Positions 24,052 through 32,650 of a stretch of 35,340 nucleotides of DNA are shown piece by piece. A program made the translations under genes and the position numbers. This stretch comes from an uncultured Christensenellaceae bacterium (GTDB lineage Bacteria; Bacillota; Clostridia; Christensenellales; Pumilibacteraceae). Each line of letters begins with the position of its first letter. Within the stretch, counting starts at the first letter, position 1. The DNA is taken from the NCBI GenBank assembly GCA_910587445.1, contig CAJULE010000020.1, positions 4,090-39,429 on the forward strand. The letters are read 5' to 3'. The notes below the pieces were generated by a model. It was not told the origin of the DNA and made no database searches. It saw nothing but the letters and a program-made list of their open reading frames with translations.

Positions 24052-24426
24052 ATGAGTAAAAGAGGTGCGCCGAAAGGCGGAAGGGTACATTGGTTATTGC
24101 ATCGATTGTCATTTGATTTTCGGCATAAGTATTACAGGAGTTACGACTATCTTAAACACAGCTATTTTTTCTTACGTAATTACGACGGCTTTTCTATGAA
24201 ACATTTGAGAATGTCCGACGTGTTTATAGTGACACGTACAAGCAAATTGTGTTGGCGGGTGAGCTCTTGTAATATTCCTTTTGGATTATGCGAATATGCG
24301 AGTCTCCGAGACAGTCAAGCGGTCGCCGATTATCTTGACATGAAATCTTCGGAATATGAGCAACAACGCATATTATGGGAAAAAGAGCAAGCGGCACAAA
24401 TGCTTGCTAAGAAGTCAAAAAAGTAG
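24052..24426 (+). CDS. Hypothetical prophage protein at the right end
   Basis: A 124-residue basic protein rich in aromatic residues (RHKYYRSYDYLKHSYFFLRNYDG); the C-terminus is a charged helix (EYEQQRILWEKEQAAQM). Function not recognised. AAGGAG precedes the ATG by about seven bases. It is the last phage gene, ending 31 bases before the right repeat. An 8-bp hairpin (24427-24434 with 24445-24452) lies between it and the att site. Confidence 0.6.
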   Translation: MSKRGAPKGGRVHWLLHRLSFDFRHKYYRSYDYLKHSYFFLRNYDGFSMKHLRMSDVFIVTRTSKLCWRVSSCNIPFGLCEYASLRDSQAVADYLDMKSSEYEQQRILWEKEQAAQMLAKKSKK

Positions 24427-24458
24427 TATACTTGATTTTGTAGGCAAGTATAGGGGTA

Positions 24459-24490
24459 ACTATTCGCAAAACACAGCTTTTACGAATAGT
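24459..24490 (+). repeat. dif: dif-like Xer recombination site (attR)
   Basis: Left arm TATTCGCAAAA (24461-24471), centre CACAGC (24472-24477), right arm TTTTACGAATA (24478-24488). The arms are inverted copies with one mismatch in 11, and the symmetry extends two more bases on each side (AC/GT). An 11+6+11 layout is that of bacterial dif sites bound by Xer recombinases. It lies 90 bases ahead of a xer gene, as difSL lies beside xerS in streptococci. The first 22 bases of 24458-24479 repeat those at the left end of the prophage. Confidence 0.82.
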
Positions 24491-24516
24491 AATGACTAAT
24501 AATGGGGCTTAAGAGT

Positions 24517-24525
24517 TGATATAAT
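24517..24525 (+). promoter_or_regulatory. Extended -10 promoter of the xer gene
   Basis: TG at 24517-24518, one base, then a perfect TATAAT at 24520-24525. The -35 region is poor. Transcription would start near 24532, 48 bases before the xer ATG, which has AAGGA at 24568-24572. The promoter lies outside the prophage. Confidence 0.5.
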
Positions 24526-24579
24526 TGAGTTTTATCTGCTTGTTTATCAAATATCAAAAATTTTCACAAGGATGTTCTT

Positions 24580-25647
24580 ATGAAAACTTATTTCGACGAA
24601 CGTAATGAAAAAAACATTATTAAAATCAGAGAAATTTGCAGTGAGCTGCCCGAATTTACCACGCGATTCTTTTTGGGCATACAGCTTAAAACCACACCTC
24701 TGACGCGTTTAAATTACGCTTACGATTTGCGCATTTTCTTCGACTACTTATCGAAAATCAAATTTAAACATAGAATCGCTCCGAACGAAATTACTTTGTC
24801 TGACATAGCATTGTTAACTTCGACAGATATCGAATTGTTTTTGGATTACATTTCCAGCTACGAATTCCAAGGCAAAAATTATTCTTGCGGCGAAAAAGCA
24901 AAAAGCCGAAAGCTTTCCACCCTGCGTACGTTTTTCAAATTCTTCTATCGCAAAAACGAATTAAATTCGGACGTTGCCGCAAAAGTCGATATGCCAAAGC
25001 TACACGATCAGTCCATAATACGACTTGACGTCGATGAAATCGTCAAAATATTAGACACTGCGGAAGACGGCTTAAATATGTCGGAAAAACAGCGTCAATT
25101 CAACAAAATCACATCAAAACGAGACGTTGCCATTTTGACTTTATTTTTGGGCACGGGAATTCGTATCAGCGAGCTTGTAGGAATAGATATCAAAGACGTA
25201 GATTTCGACTCAAACGCTTTTACCGTAACTCGAAAAGGCGGCAACCGTCAGACGCTGTATTTTTCGGAAGAAGTTTCGAACGCTCTGCAAAGCTATCTTT
25301 CCTGGCGCGAAAGCGAAATCGATTTAAGTTCGGACGTGGGAATTAAAATGAAAGACAGCCCCGCCCTGTTTCTGTCGCTTCAGGGAAAACGGATTTCGGT
25401 GCGTTCGGTTGAACTTCTCGTCAAAAAATACAGCCGTATAATCAACCCTCTGAAAAAAATAACGCCGCACAAACTACGTAGCACATTCGGCACACAGCTA
25501 TACCACGAAACTCAGGATATTTACATGGTTGCCGATGTGCTCGGACATAAAGACATAAACACGACCAAAAAACATTACGCCGCGATGAGCGAAGATATAC
25601 GCAAACAGGTTGCAAAAAAAATCAAACTGCGAGACAGCGAAGACTAA
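24580..25647 (+). CDS. xerS: XerS-like tyrosine recombinase (chromosome dimer resolution)
   Basis: A 355-residue tyrosine recombinase. The core-binding domain covers about residues 20-140 and the catalytic domain about 150-350. Catalytic residues are Arg195 (GIRISE), Lys219 (TRKGG), His297 and Arg300 (HKLR), His323 (GHKD) and Tyr333 (KKHY). Length and layout resemble streptococcal XerS (about 356 residues), a single recombinase that acts alone at difSL, rather than XerC or XerD (about 300). It lies 90 bases right of the dif-like site and outside the phage repeats. It probably resolves chromosome dimers and also integrated the prophage. The alternative is a phage integrase lying beyond the repeat, which I consider less likely. 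Confidence 0.82.
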   Translation: MKTYFDERNEKNIIKIREICSELPEFTTRFFLGIQLKTTPLTRLNYAYDLRIFFDYLSKIKFKHRIAPNEITLSDIALLTSTDIELFLDYISSYEFQGKNYSCGEKAKSRKLSTLRTFFKFFYRKNELNSDVAAKVDMPKLHDQSIIRLDVDEIVKILDTAEDGLNMSEKQRQFNKITSKRDVAILTLFLGTGIRISELVGIDIKDVDFDSNAFTVTRKGGNRQTLYFSEEVSNALQSYLSWRESEIDLSSDVGIKMKDSPALFLSLQGKRISVRSVELLVKKYSRIINPLKKITPHKLRSTFGTQLYHETQDIYMVADVLGHKDINTTKKHYAAMSEDIRKQVAKKIKLRDSED

Positions 25648-25722
25648 ATTTCAATCTGTTTTCCACCTGTCATAAAAAGTCTTGCTTAGGCAAATAAAAA
25701 TCTCAATCTTTTTTACAAATGA

Positions 25723-25765
25723 GCGTATTATGTCTAACATAGTACGCTTGATTATGTTTTTATTT
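25723..25765 (+). terminator. Probable terminator after the xer gene
   Basis: GCGTATTATGT at 25723-25733 pairs with ACATAGTACGC at 25737-25747 (10 pairs and one G-U) around a 3-base loop; TTGATTATGTTTTTA follows. It separates xer from the convergent ynbB-like gene. The remainder of 25648-25886 shows no gene I can support. Confidence 0.55.
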
Positions 25766-25886
25766 CCGAAAAGAATTTATAGCCGAGTCGATAAAATGCG
25801 TTCGTATTCACAGTCGGATTTATCGCCTTTACGGCAAAAAACACCATACAAGTTTCGGCATTACAGTACGACTTTAGAACAATATA

Positions 25887-27119
25887 TTAAACCTTTCGAA
25901 TATACTCGACGCATTTTTTTACGGCGAGCTTCACGTGCTCGTAAGTCAGCCCGCCTTGCAAATAAGCAATATACGGCGCACGTATCGGCGAATCGGCACT
26001 GAGTTCGATTGACGCCCCCTGCACAAATGTCCCCGCAGCCATTATCACCTGATCTCCATATCCCGGCATATCCCACGGCTCGGGCACAGCAAAGCTGTCC
26101 ACGGGCGAACAGTATTGTATGGCGCGGCAAAACTCTATCAGCTCTTCCTTCGTATTAAACCGAATAGAGCGAATTATATCGGAACAAGACTCGTTCGGCG
26201 CGGGCAACGTATCAAAGCCGAGACTCGAAAAAACAGCACCGAAAAGAACAGATCCCTTAAGCGCCTGAGCCGTAACGTGCGGCGCCAAAAACAGCCCTTG
26301 ATAAAACTCTCTGTATCCATACGGATAAGAACCTATTTCAATCCCCACACCCGGCGCCGTCAATCTGTAGCCCACCTGCTCTATAAGGCTTCTTTTTCCC
26401 ACAATATATCCACCCGTGGGAGCAATTCCCCCACCAGGGTTTTTGATAAGAGAACCGACTATAATATCCGCTCCGACTTCTGTCGGTTCTTTTTTTTCGA
26501 CAAACTCGCCATAACAGTTATCTATGACCACGGGAGCGTCCGTATATTTGCGCACAAACTCGACTATCTTACCGATTTTCTCAACACACAATGCATTTCG
26601 CCAATTATATCCGCGAGAACGCTGGATAAACAGCATCTTATATTTCTTTCGCACAAGCCTCTTTTCGATCTCCGATCTGTCAAAATCGCCGCTATCGGTA
26701 AGGTCGATATTTTCAAAGTCGACACCGAAATCTTTTAAAGATCCCACGCCGTCACCGCTGATAACCGTCTCGAGTGTATCATACGGCATTCCCGAAAGCG
26801 AAAGAAAACAATCGCCCGGACGCAACAGTCCATACAACACCGAAGCTATCGCATGAGTCCCCGAAGCTATAAGCGGCGAAACAATAGCGCTCTCACCGCC
26901 GAAAATATCGGCAAATACCAAAGACAGCGTATCTCTACCGGCATCGTCATATCCGTAACCGGACGTCCCCGCAAAATGTCTAAGGGCTATACGGTTCTTT
27001 TGAAACGCACTCAAAACCTTTTGCTGATTGAACAACGCGACGGAATCTATATCATCGAAAAGAAATTTCGAATGATTCTCGGCTTGAGTTATAAGTTTTT
27101 CGATATTTATGTCTGACAT
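25887..27119 (-). CDS. ynbB: PLP-dependent methionine gamma-lyase family protein (YnbB type)
   Basis: A 410-residue PLP-dependent enzyme of the family once called aluminium resistance protein (Met_gamma_lyase, PF06838). The likely cofactor lysine is Lys226 in GSLIKNPGGG; the glycine-rich GTSGYGYDD (residues 51-59) and the Asp of VVIDNCYGEF (residue 200) are also visible. The reaction in these bacteria is not established. It lies 15 bases after miaA and is the last gene of the minus-strand cluster, matching the miaA-hfq-ynbB neighbourhood of Bacillus except that hfq is absent. Confidence 0.9.
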   Translation of the reverse strand: MSDINIEKLITQAENHSKFLFDDIDSVALFNQQKVLSAFQKNRIALRHFAGTSGYGYDDAGRDTLSLVFADIFGGESAIVSPLIASGTHAIASVLYGLLRPGDCFLSLSGMPYDTLETVISGDGVGSLKDFGVDFENIDLTDSGDFDRSEIEKRLVRKKYKMLFIQRSRGYNWRNALCVEKIGKIVEFVRKYTDAPVVIDNCYGEFVEKKEPTEVGADIIVGSLIKNPGGGIAPTGGYIVGKRSLIEQVGYRLTAPGVGIEIGSYPYGYREFYQGLFLAPHVTAQALKGSVLFGAVFSSLGFDTLPAPNESCSDIIRSIRFNTKEELIEFCRAIQYCSPVDSFAVPEPWDMPGYGDQVIMAAGTFVQGASIELSADSPIRAPYIAYLQGGLTYEHVKLAVKKCVEYIRKV

Positions 27120-27134
27120 AATACATTCCTTATT

Positions 27135-28067
27135 TTAATTATTTAAAAATTTTGCGCACTCTTCGATTATCAAATCATCCATTGATTTATCGTAATTGTC
27201 ATAAAAACATATATTTGCCTTCATGTGTTTAAAATACGTCAATTGTCTTTTTGCATAATGACGAGAATTGATTTTTATTTGTTCCACAGCTTCTTCAAAA
27301 GTCGCTCTACCGTCAAGATACGCAATTATTTCTTTATACCCGATTGCCTGCATTGATTGACACTCTTTGAATGAATACAGAGATTTTACTTCATCAAGCA
27401 ATCCGTTTGCAATCATTTCGTCGACTCGAGAATCGATATTGTCATAAAGCACATGACGCGGCGGCGAAAGCACTATAAACAAATAGTCATACCTCGCATT
27501 CACGCTTCCCGAAGCTGCTTTGCTTTTCGGAGAACCCGTGAGTTCATATATCTCCAACGCCCTTATGACACGCTTTGTATCGTTTATATTGATTTTCAAA
27601 CTCGACTCACAATCAACGTCTCTGAGAATCTCAAACAAATACTCCTTCCCGTTGTCTTCCAAAATCTTAGCGTACTTATTCCTAATCTCCTCCGATTTTG
27701 CCGCACCCGCATAATCAAGACCATACAGCAAACCGTTCGCATATAGCCCCGTTCCACCCGCCACGATCGGAAGCTTTCCGCGAGACGAGATATCGGAAAT
27801 TATATCATCGCACATATTGGCGTAATTATTGACGGAAAATTCGGCATTTGGCGGTATTATGTCTATCATAAAATGCGGAATATCGCCCCGTTCTTCCTGA
27901 CTTATCTTGCCCGTGCCGATATTCAAGCCCCTATAAATTTGCATAGAATCACAGCCGATTATCTCTCCGTTAAACTTTTCGGCACAACGTAGCGACAAAG
28001 CAGTCTTTCCGGAAGCCGTCGGTCCGCCTATAATTATTATCTTTTTCAAACCACTCGCTTGAACCAT
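27135..28067 (-). CDS. miaA: tRNA dimethylallyltransferase MiaA
   Basis: A 310-residue enzyme that adds a dimethylallyl group to A37 of tRNAs reading UNN codons. The P-loop is GPTASGKTAL at about residues 15-24, then the substrate-binding DSMQIYRGLNIGTGK and the tRNA-binding SRHYAKRQLTYFK near the end. The chosen start at 28067 overlaps the end of mutL by 22 bases; a TTG six codons downstream is an alternative. MiaB, encoded at the other end of the same operon, acts on the product, so both steps of ms2i6A formation are made together. Confidence 0.95.
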   Translation of the reverse strand: MVQASGLKKIIIIGGPTASGKTALSLRCAEKFNGEIIGCDSMQIYRGLNIGTGKISQEERGDIPHFMIDIIPPNAEFSVNNYANMCDDIISDISSRGKLPIVAGGTGLYANGLLYGLDYAGAAKSEEIRNKYAKILEDNGKEYLFEILRDVDCESSLKININDTKRVIRALEIYELTGSPKSKAASGSVNARYDYLFIVLSPPRHVLYDNIDSRVDEMIANGLLDEVKSLYSFKECQSMQAIGYKEIIAYLDGRATFEEAVEQIKINSRHYAKRQLTYFKHMKANICFYDNYDKSMDDLIIEECAKFLNN

Positions 28068-30049
28068 TTTTCTATTTCCGATTTACTTATTTTTACGACA
28101 AGCGGTCTTCCGTGCGGACACATGAGCACCCGATCTCCTCGAGAGAAAGCGTCAATCAAATAATCTATTTCGGAATCGGTCAATCTATCTTCCCCCTTGA
28201 CCGCAGCTTTGCAAGCAGATTGCATAAGAATATCCTTGACAAAATCAAGTTTCCTAAACTTCCCCACGTTAAGCTCACCCAAAACAAGTTCCATAAACTT
28301 ATCAAATCTCATATCTGCGCAAACAAGCGGCACCGCCGACAGCGAGAACGTGTTGCCGCCGAGCGACGTCAACAAAAAACCGCAAGAGTTTATTTCTTCA
28401 AGTCGCTCTTTCAACAATTCTTTTTCAACGGCGCTCACATCAAACGTGTACGGAATCAACATATCTTGCATCGCCATATCGTCACCCTCAAGTTGTTTTA
28501 CCAACTTATCGTAGAGCAAACGCTCATGAGCGGCGTGTTGATCAATCAGGAAAATATCCGCAACATCTTCCACAACAATGTAAGTATCGAAAAGCACGGT
28601 TTTAAATTTCCGATCCGACAAATTCTTTTTATCGGTCATTATTCCGACACAATCTTCTATCTCGACTTGACGCACAGAAGTTTCGCTCAAACGCTTGTTC
28701 TCCGAATACAAATCTCCGCTTCCGAGCCCGTCTACAGTCGTACAAATTTCATCGACAGCCGGCTGCTCGGATCGGCTCGCATCGCCGAGATACTTGCTTG
28801 CTGAAAGATAGTCTCGCGGCAAATCCGCCGCAGAACCGAGTCCGTTTACCAAATTCAAAGTCCCGCTATGTATAACAGTCGAATTGCCGCCTCCCACACG
28901 ATTGCTTTCGACTTCGAAAAAAACGCCGAGAGAATCTTTGCCGCCATGATCCCGAACGCCCACAACGCCGCTCGTCTCATCGACCGCAAACTTGGATATT
29001 ATAGGTCGATTTGTTTCCACGACCGCACCGTCATCGTCTTTTATTATCTCCTTGGGAATTTGCGTCAACTCGTCAAGCTTATTCTTTATTGTCGAATAAA
29101 TCACTCGTTTCAATTCATCGACACCGGCAAATTTGACTTCGAGCTTATTAGGATGAACATTGACATCAACCATATCATGCGGCAAATCCAGAATAAGCAC
29201 GTAAGCGGGAAACTGCCTTTTCATCAAAAAATCGCGATAACAGTTATACACGCAGAAAGATATATCCGCATTTTCCACATAGCGACCGTTTACTATAAGC
29301 GTCTGATATGTACGATTGGGTTTTGTATAATACGGCTTATTTATATAACCCTTAAGTGTTATGTCAGGCATAACACATTCGATCGGGATCATGTTTTCGA
29401 CAAACGTCTTGCCATACACGGTATATATCGCATTTTTCAAATTGTCGCCCGAAGAATGATAAATTACCTTGCCTCCCGCACTGTACTTTATGCTTATAGT
29501 CGGATTTGTCATCACGAGCCTTGCGACAGTATCCGTAATTACAGATTCTTCGACCGAGGGCTTCGACAAAAATTTCGCTCTTGCGGGTATATTCTTAAAT
29601 AAATTTTCCACGACTATAGTCGTTCCACGAGAACATCCCCTTTCACCCCTGTCTATAATTTCCCCGTTCTCGATAACAATAAAATTGCCTATTTGACTAT
29701 CGGCGGTGCGCGATGTCAGCATCACTTTTGCAACAGACGCTATACTCGTCAAAGCCTCGCCTCTGAAACCGAGCGTAGCTATGGCATTCAGATCCTTCAG
29801 GTCTTTGATTTTGCTTGTAGCATGAGGCAAAAACGCCTTTTCCACATCATCGGCTTCTATGCCGCAACCGTTGTCCACAACTCTTATCTGCGACAATCCG
29901 CCGTTCATAATCTCGACGGATATTACACTCGCACCCGCGTCTATACTGTTTTCAACGAGCTCTTTGACGATAGAACGTGGTCTCTCCACAACTTCGCCTG
30001 CCGCTATACGGTTAAAAACACTGCTGTCAAGTAGATTTATTTTACTCAT
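28046..30049 (-). CDS. mutL: DNA mismatch repair endonuclease MutL
   Basis: A 667-residue MutL with the GHKL ATPase domain (RIAAGEVVERP, VENSIDAGA, DNGCGI, TLGFRGEAL) in the first 330 residues, a variable linker, and a C-terminal dimerisation and endonuclease domain. The nuclease motif DQHAAHE is at residues 503-509; the usual final Glu of DQHA(X)2E(X)4E is Asp here. ACKAAVK and CPHGRP, which complete the metal site, are present, so nicking activity is likely. It overlaps mutS by 8 bases. Confidence 0.95.
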   Translation of the reverse strand: MSKINLLDSSVFNRIAAGEVVERPRSIVKELVENSIDAGASVISVEIMNGGLSQIRVVDNGCGIEADDVEKAFLPHATSKIKDLKDLNAIATLGFRGEALTSIASVAKVMLTSRTADSQIGNFIVIENGEIIDRGERGCSRGTTIVVENLFKNIPARAKFLSKPSVEESVITDTVARLVMTNPTISIKYSAGGKVIYHSSGDNLKNAIYTVYGKTFVENMIPIECVMPDITLKGYINKPYYTKPNRTYQTLIVNGRYVENADISFCVYNCYRDFLMKRQFPAYVLILDLPHDMVDVNVHPNKLEVKFAGVDELKRVIYSTIKNKLDELTQIPKEIIKDDDGAVVETNRPIISKFAVDETSGVVGVRDHGGKDSLGVFFEVESNRVGGGNSTVIHSGTLNLVNGLGSAADLPRDYLSASKYLGDASRSEQPAVDEICTTVDGLGSGDLYSENKRLSETSVRQVEIEDCVGIMTDKKNLSDRKFKTVLFDTYIVVEDVADIFLIDQHAAHERLLYDKLVKQLEGDDMAMQDMLIPYTFDVSAVEKELLKERLEEINSCGFLLTSLGGNTFSLSAVPLVCADMRFDKFMELVLGELNVGKFRKLDFVKDILMQSACKAAVKGEDRLTDSEIDYLIDAFSRGDRVLMCPHGRPLVVKISKSEIEKWFKRVV

Positions 30050-32639
30050 CTGTCGCTACCTTATCTTTTAAATCGGACAATATCTCGAACGCCGCACGCG
30101 GAGTCAGATTGTCCATATCAAGCTCCTTAAGAATATTTTTTACTTCCGTAAGCTTACTCTCCCCGAATATCGAAAGCTGCTGATTTGTCGCCATTTGAGA
30201 CTTGCGGGCAATATCGTTTTTTTCGAGTCTTTTCAAAAGCTCTTTTGCACGCGCAACTACGTCGTCGGGAAGCCCGGCTATGGACGCAACCTCTATTCCG
30301 AAACTGCGATTGGCGCTGCCTCTGAGCAGTTTTCGCAAAAAGACTATAGATCCGCCGAGTTCCTTTACGGTAAGCTTATAATTTTTCAACCCCTCGACCG
30401 ACCCCTCGAGTTCCGTCAGCTCGTGATAGTGCGTCGAAAACAAAGTCTTTGCTTTGGACGATTGCGAAATAAATTCGAGTATGGCCCACGCTATGCTCAA
30501 ACCATCGTAAGTAGACGTACCCCTGCCTATCTCATCGAGAAGCAACAAACTTCGGTCCGTCACGTTGCGTAAAATCGAACTGACCTCGGACATCTCCACC
30601 ATAAAAGTGCTTCTGCCGGTAGAAAGGTCGTCACTCGCACCGACTCGCGTAAAAATTTTATCGGTCACCGCAATCTCCGCAGCTTTGGCCGGAACAAAAC
30701 AGCCGCTGTGCGCCATTATGACGATGAGCGCGACCTGCCGCATATATATACTCTTGCCCGCCATATTCGGTCCCGTAATGAGCGCGATTCGATTATCTTC
30801 CTCGTCAAGAAGCGTATCGTTGGGCACAAACGAATCGTCTTTAAGAATTTTTTCGACAACGGGATGTCTTCCGTCTATAATTTTGATGTGCTTTATACCG
30901 TCGCCGATCGCCGGACGAACATAATTGTTTTTGTAAGACGTAATCGCATGAGACACAATGCAATCGAGACGCGCAATACTTTGAGCCGTAGTAAGCAGCC
31001 TGTCCACGCTTGAAAGCAACTTTTTCAGAATCTCTGCGTATAGGCGAGCTTCCAGCGCCACGGATTGCTCTTCCGCGTGCAATATTTTATCCTCGAGTAG
31101 CTTAAGCTCCTCGGTTACGTAGCGCTCACCTCCGGCAATAGTCTGCTTGCGAATGTAGCGATACGGCACCAAACTTTTTTGCGAATTCGACACTTCTATA
31201 TAATAGCCGAACACCTTGTTAAAGCCTATTTTGAGATTCTTGATTCCTGTAGATTCCCGTTCCTTTACGCCCAAATCGGCAAGTAAATCTTTCGAATTCT
31301 TACCGATTGAGCGAAGCGCGTCAAGCTCCTCGTCATAACCGCTTTTAATCACGTTTCCGTCCTTAAGCGTAGGCGCCGGCGAATCGGCAATACCCTTTGC
31401 CAACAGCGAGTATTCTGCCGAAAGCTCGTCGAGAGTTTCATTAAGCGCTACGGCATATGCGGATTTTAACATCTTGAGAGACTTTTTGAGACGCGGTAAA
31501 ACTTCGAGAGATTGCCTAAGTGACACACAGTCCTTGGACGTCATATTTCCGTAAGAAATACGCCCCGTCAATCTTTCTATATCATGAATGGACTTTAAAT
31601 GCGAAGCGATCTCGTCACATATGATTTTATCGCTTTTCAGCTCTTCCACGGCGTCCAATTTGGCGTTTATGAGCGACACATCGAGATCGGGTTCCTCTAT
31701 CCATCTGCGCAGCAAGCGCTTGCCCATGCCCGTTGTCGTATTGTCCATCAGCCACAAAAGAGAACCATAGCGCTTGCCCTCCGTGCTTTCCGTCAATTCG
31801 AGCGTTCGTCTTACGGAAGACTCCAACGTCATATGTATCGTCTCTTTGTCGTATGTCGCATTATTCAAATGTATGAGCGATCGCTTCTGCGTTTGTTCGA
31901 CATAATTGAGAAGCGCCCCTACCGCACGAATACAATTCGGCACCTTATGTATCTTGTCCGATACGGTTTTCGGCAATCTGGCTTTGACAAGACGCTCCGC
32001 CGCCCCATATTCGAATGCAGACTCGTCATAAGCCGTGAACGCACACACTTTGGCATATTTGACGACAGAAAGATTTACGCTTTCCATAGCCATTGCCGCA
32101 TTGCAAATTATCTCTCTCGGCTCGATACGAGACAACAGATCGTTGAGCGCAATGTTTATCGCACCGTCGCAATATGTAAAATTACATTCTCCCGTGGAAA
32201 TATCCGACCACGCCACACCGACAACGCCGTCATCGAGACACAGACTCGCAATAAAATTGTTCTTGTCTTCTTTCAGGAGCACTTCGTCCATGAGCGTCCC
32301 GGGCGTAACTATTCTCACGACGTCGCGTTCGACAAGCCCTTTGGACGCCTTCGGATCAGACAATTGTTCGCATATCGCAACCTTATATCCTTTTTCGATA
32401 AGACGCGGCAAATACGAATCTATGGCATGATACGGTATGCCGCACATCGGCGCACGTTCCTTAAGACCGCAATCCTTCCCCGTAAGCGTGAGATCGAGTT
32501 CCCTGCTGACAGTTACGGCGTCATCGTAAAACAGTTCGTAAAAATCCCCAAGACGATAGAACAGCAAACATTCCGCATACTCTTCCTTCTTCTTAAGGTA
32601 ATGCTTCATCATATTAGACGGTTCTTGTATTTTCTTCAT
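30042..32639 (-). CDS. mutS: DNA mismatch recognition protein MutS
   Basis: A full-length 865-residue MutS. The mismatch-reading motif is FYELFYDDA near residue 32 (the conserved Phe inserted next to the mismatch). The ATPase has Walker A GPNMAGKS at about residues 623-630 and Walker B LLLDEIGRGTSTYDG. The last 50 residues form the tail used for dimer or tetramer contacts. It starts 11 bases after miaB and overlaps mutL by 8 bases; with MutL it repairs replication errors. Confidence 0.96.
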   Translation of the reverse strand: MKKIQEPSNMMKHYLKKKEEYAECLLFYRLGDFYELFYDDAVTVSRELDLTLTGKDCGLKERAPMCGIPYHAIDSYLPRLIEKGYKVAICEQLSDPKASKGLVERDVVRIVTPGTLMDEVLLKEDKNNFIASLCLDDGVVGVAWSDISTGECNFTYCDGAINIALNDLLSRIEPREIICNAAMAMESVNLSVVKYAKVCAFTAYDESAFEYGAAERLVKARLPKTVSDKIHKVPNCIRAVGALLNYVEQTQKRSLIHLNNATYDKETIHMTLESSVRRTLELTESTEGKRYGSLLWLMDNTTTGMGKRLLRRWIEEPDLDVSLINAKLDAVEELKSDKIICDEIASHLKSIHDIERLTGRISYGNMTSKDCVSLRQSLEVLPRLKKSLKMLKSAYAVALNETLDELSAEYSLLAKGIADSPAPTLKDGNVIKSGYDEELDALRSIGKNSKDLLADLGVKERESTGIKNLKIGFNKVFGYYIEVSNSQKSLVPYRYIRKQTIAGGERYVTEELKLLEDKILHAEEQSVALEARLYAEILKKLLSSVDRLLTTAQSIARLDCIVSHAITSYKNNYVRPAIGDGIKHIKIIDGRHPVVEKILKDDSFVPNDTLLDEEDNRIALITGPNMAGKSIYMRQVALIVIMAHSGCFVPAKAAEIAVTDKIFTRVGASDDLSTGRSTFMVEMSEVSSILRNVTDRSLLLLDEIGRGTSTYDGLSIAWAILEFISQSSKAKTLFSTHYHELTELEGSVEGLKNYKLTVKELGGSIVFLRKLLRGSANRSFGIEVASIAGLPDDVVARAKELLKRLEKNDIARKSQMATNQQLSIFGESKLTEVKNILKELDMDNLTPRAAFEILSDLKDKVATDE

Positions 32640-32650
32640 TATTTACTCCG

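Larger units (their letters stand above)
14679..24479. mobile_element. Inovirus-like (filamentous phage) prophage integrated at a dif-like site
   Basis: About 9.8 kb bounded by a 22-bp direct repeat (14679-14700 and 24458-24479). Contents from left to right: toxin-antitoxin pair, CI/LexA-type repressor, small early genes, a noncoding hairpin-rich region, small basic or cytoplasmic proteins, two anchored surface proteins, a Zot/pI-type ATPase, and an HUH rolling-circle initiator. The Zot-plus-Rep combination, surface proteins with one C-terminal anchor, and the size are the marks of inoviruses. No integrase lies inside; a chromosomal Xer recombinase sits just outside. No secretin gene is present, as expected for a host with a single membrane. 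Composition differs from the host: in 18541-18600 I count 24 G against 12 C. A typical major coat protein was not found. Confidence 0.82.

Noticed and set aside
24580..25647. Reading the tyrosine recombinase as the integrase of the prophage, with the element extending past it
   Set aside because: No third copy of the repeat was found to the right of the gene, the repeats close the phage before it, and its length and layout are those of chromosomal XerS.
25682..26002. 106-codon plus-strand frame after xer
   Set aside because: Its likely ATG at 25730 lies in the xer terminator hairpin, it has no ribosome binding site, and the last third is antisense to the convergent ynbB gene.
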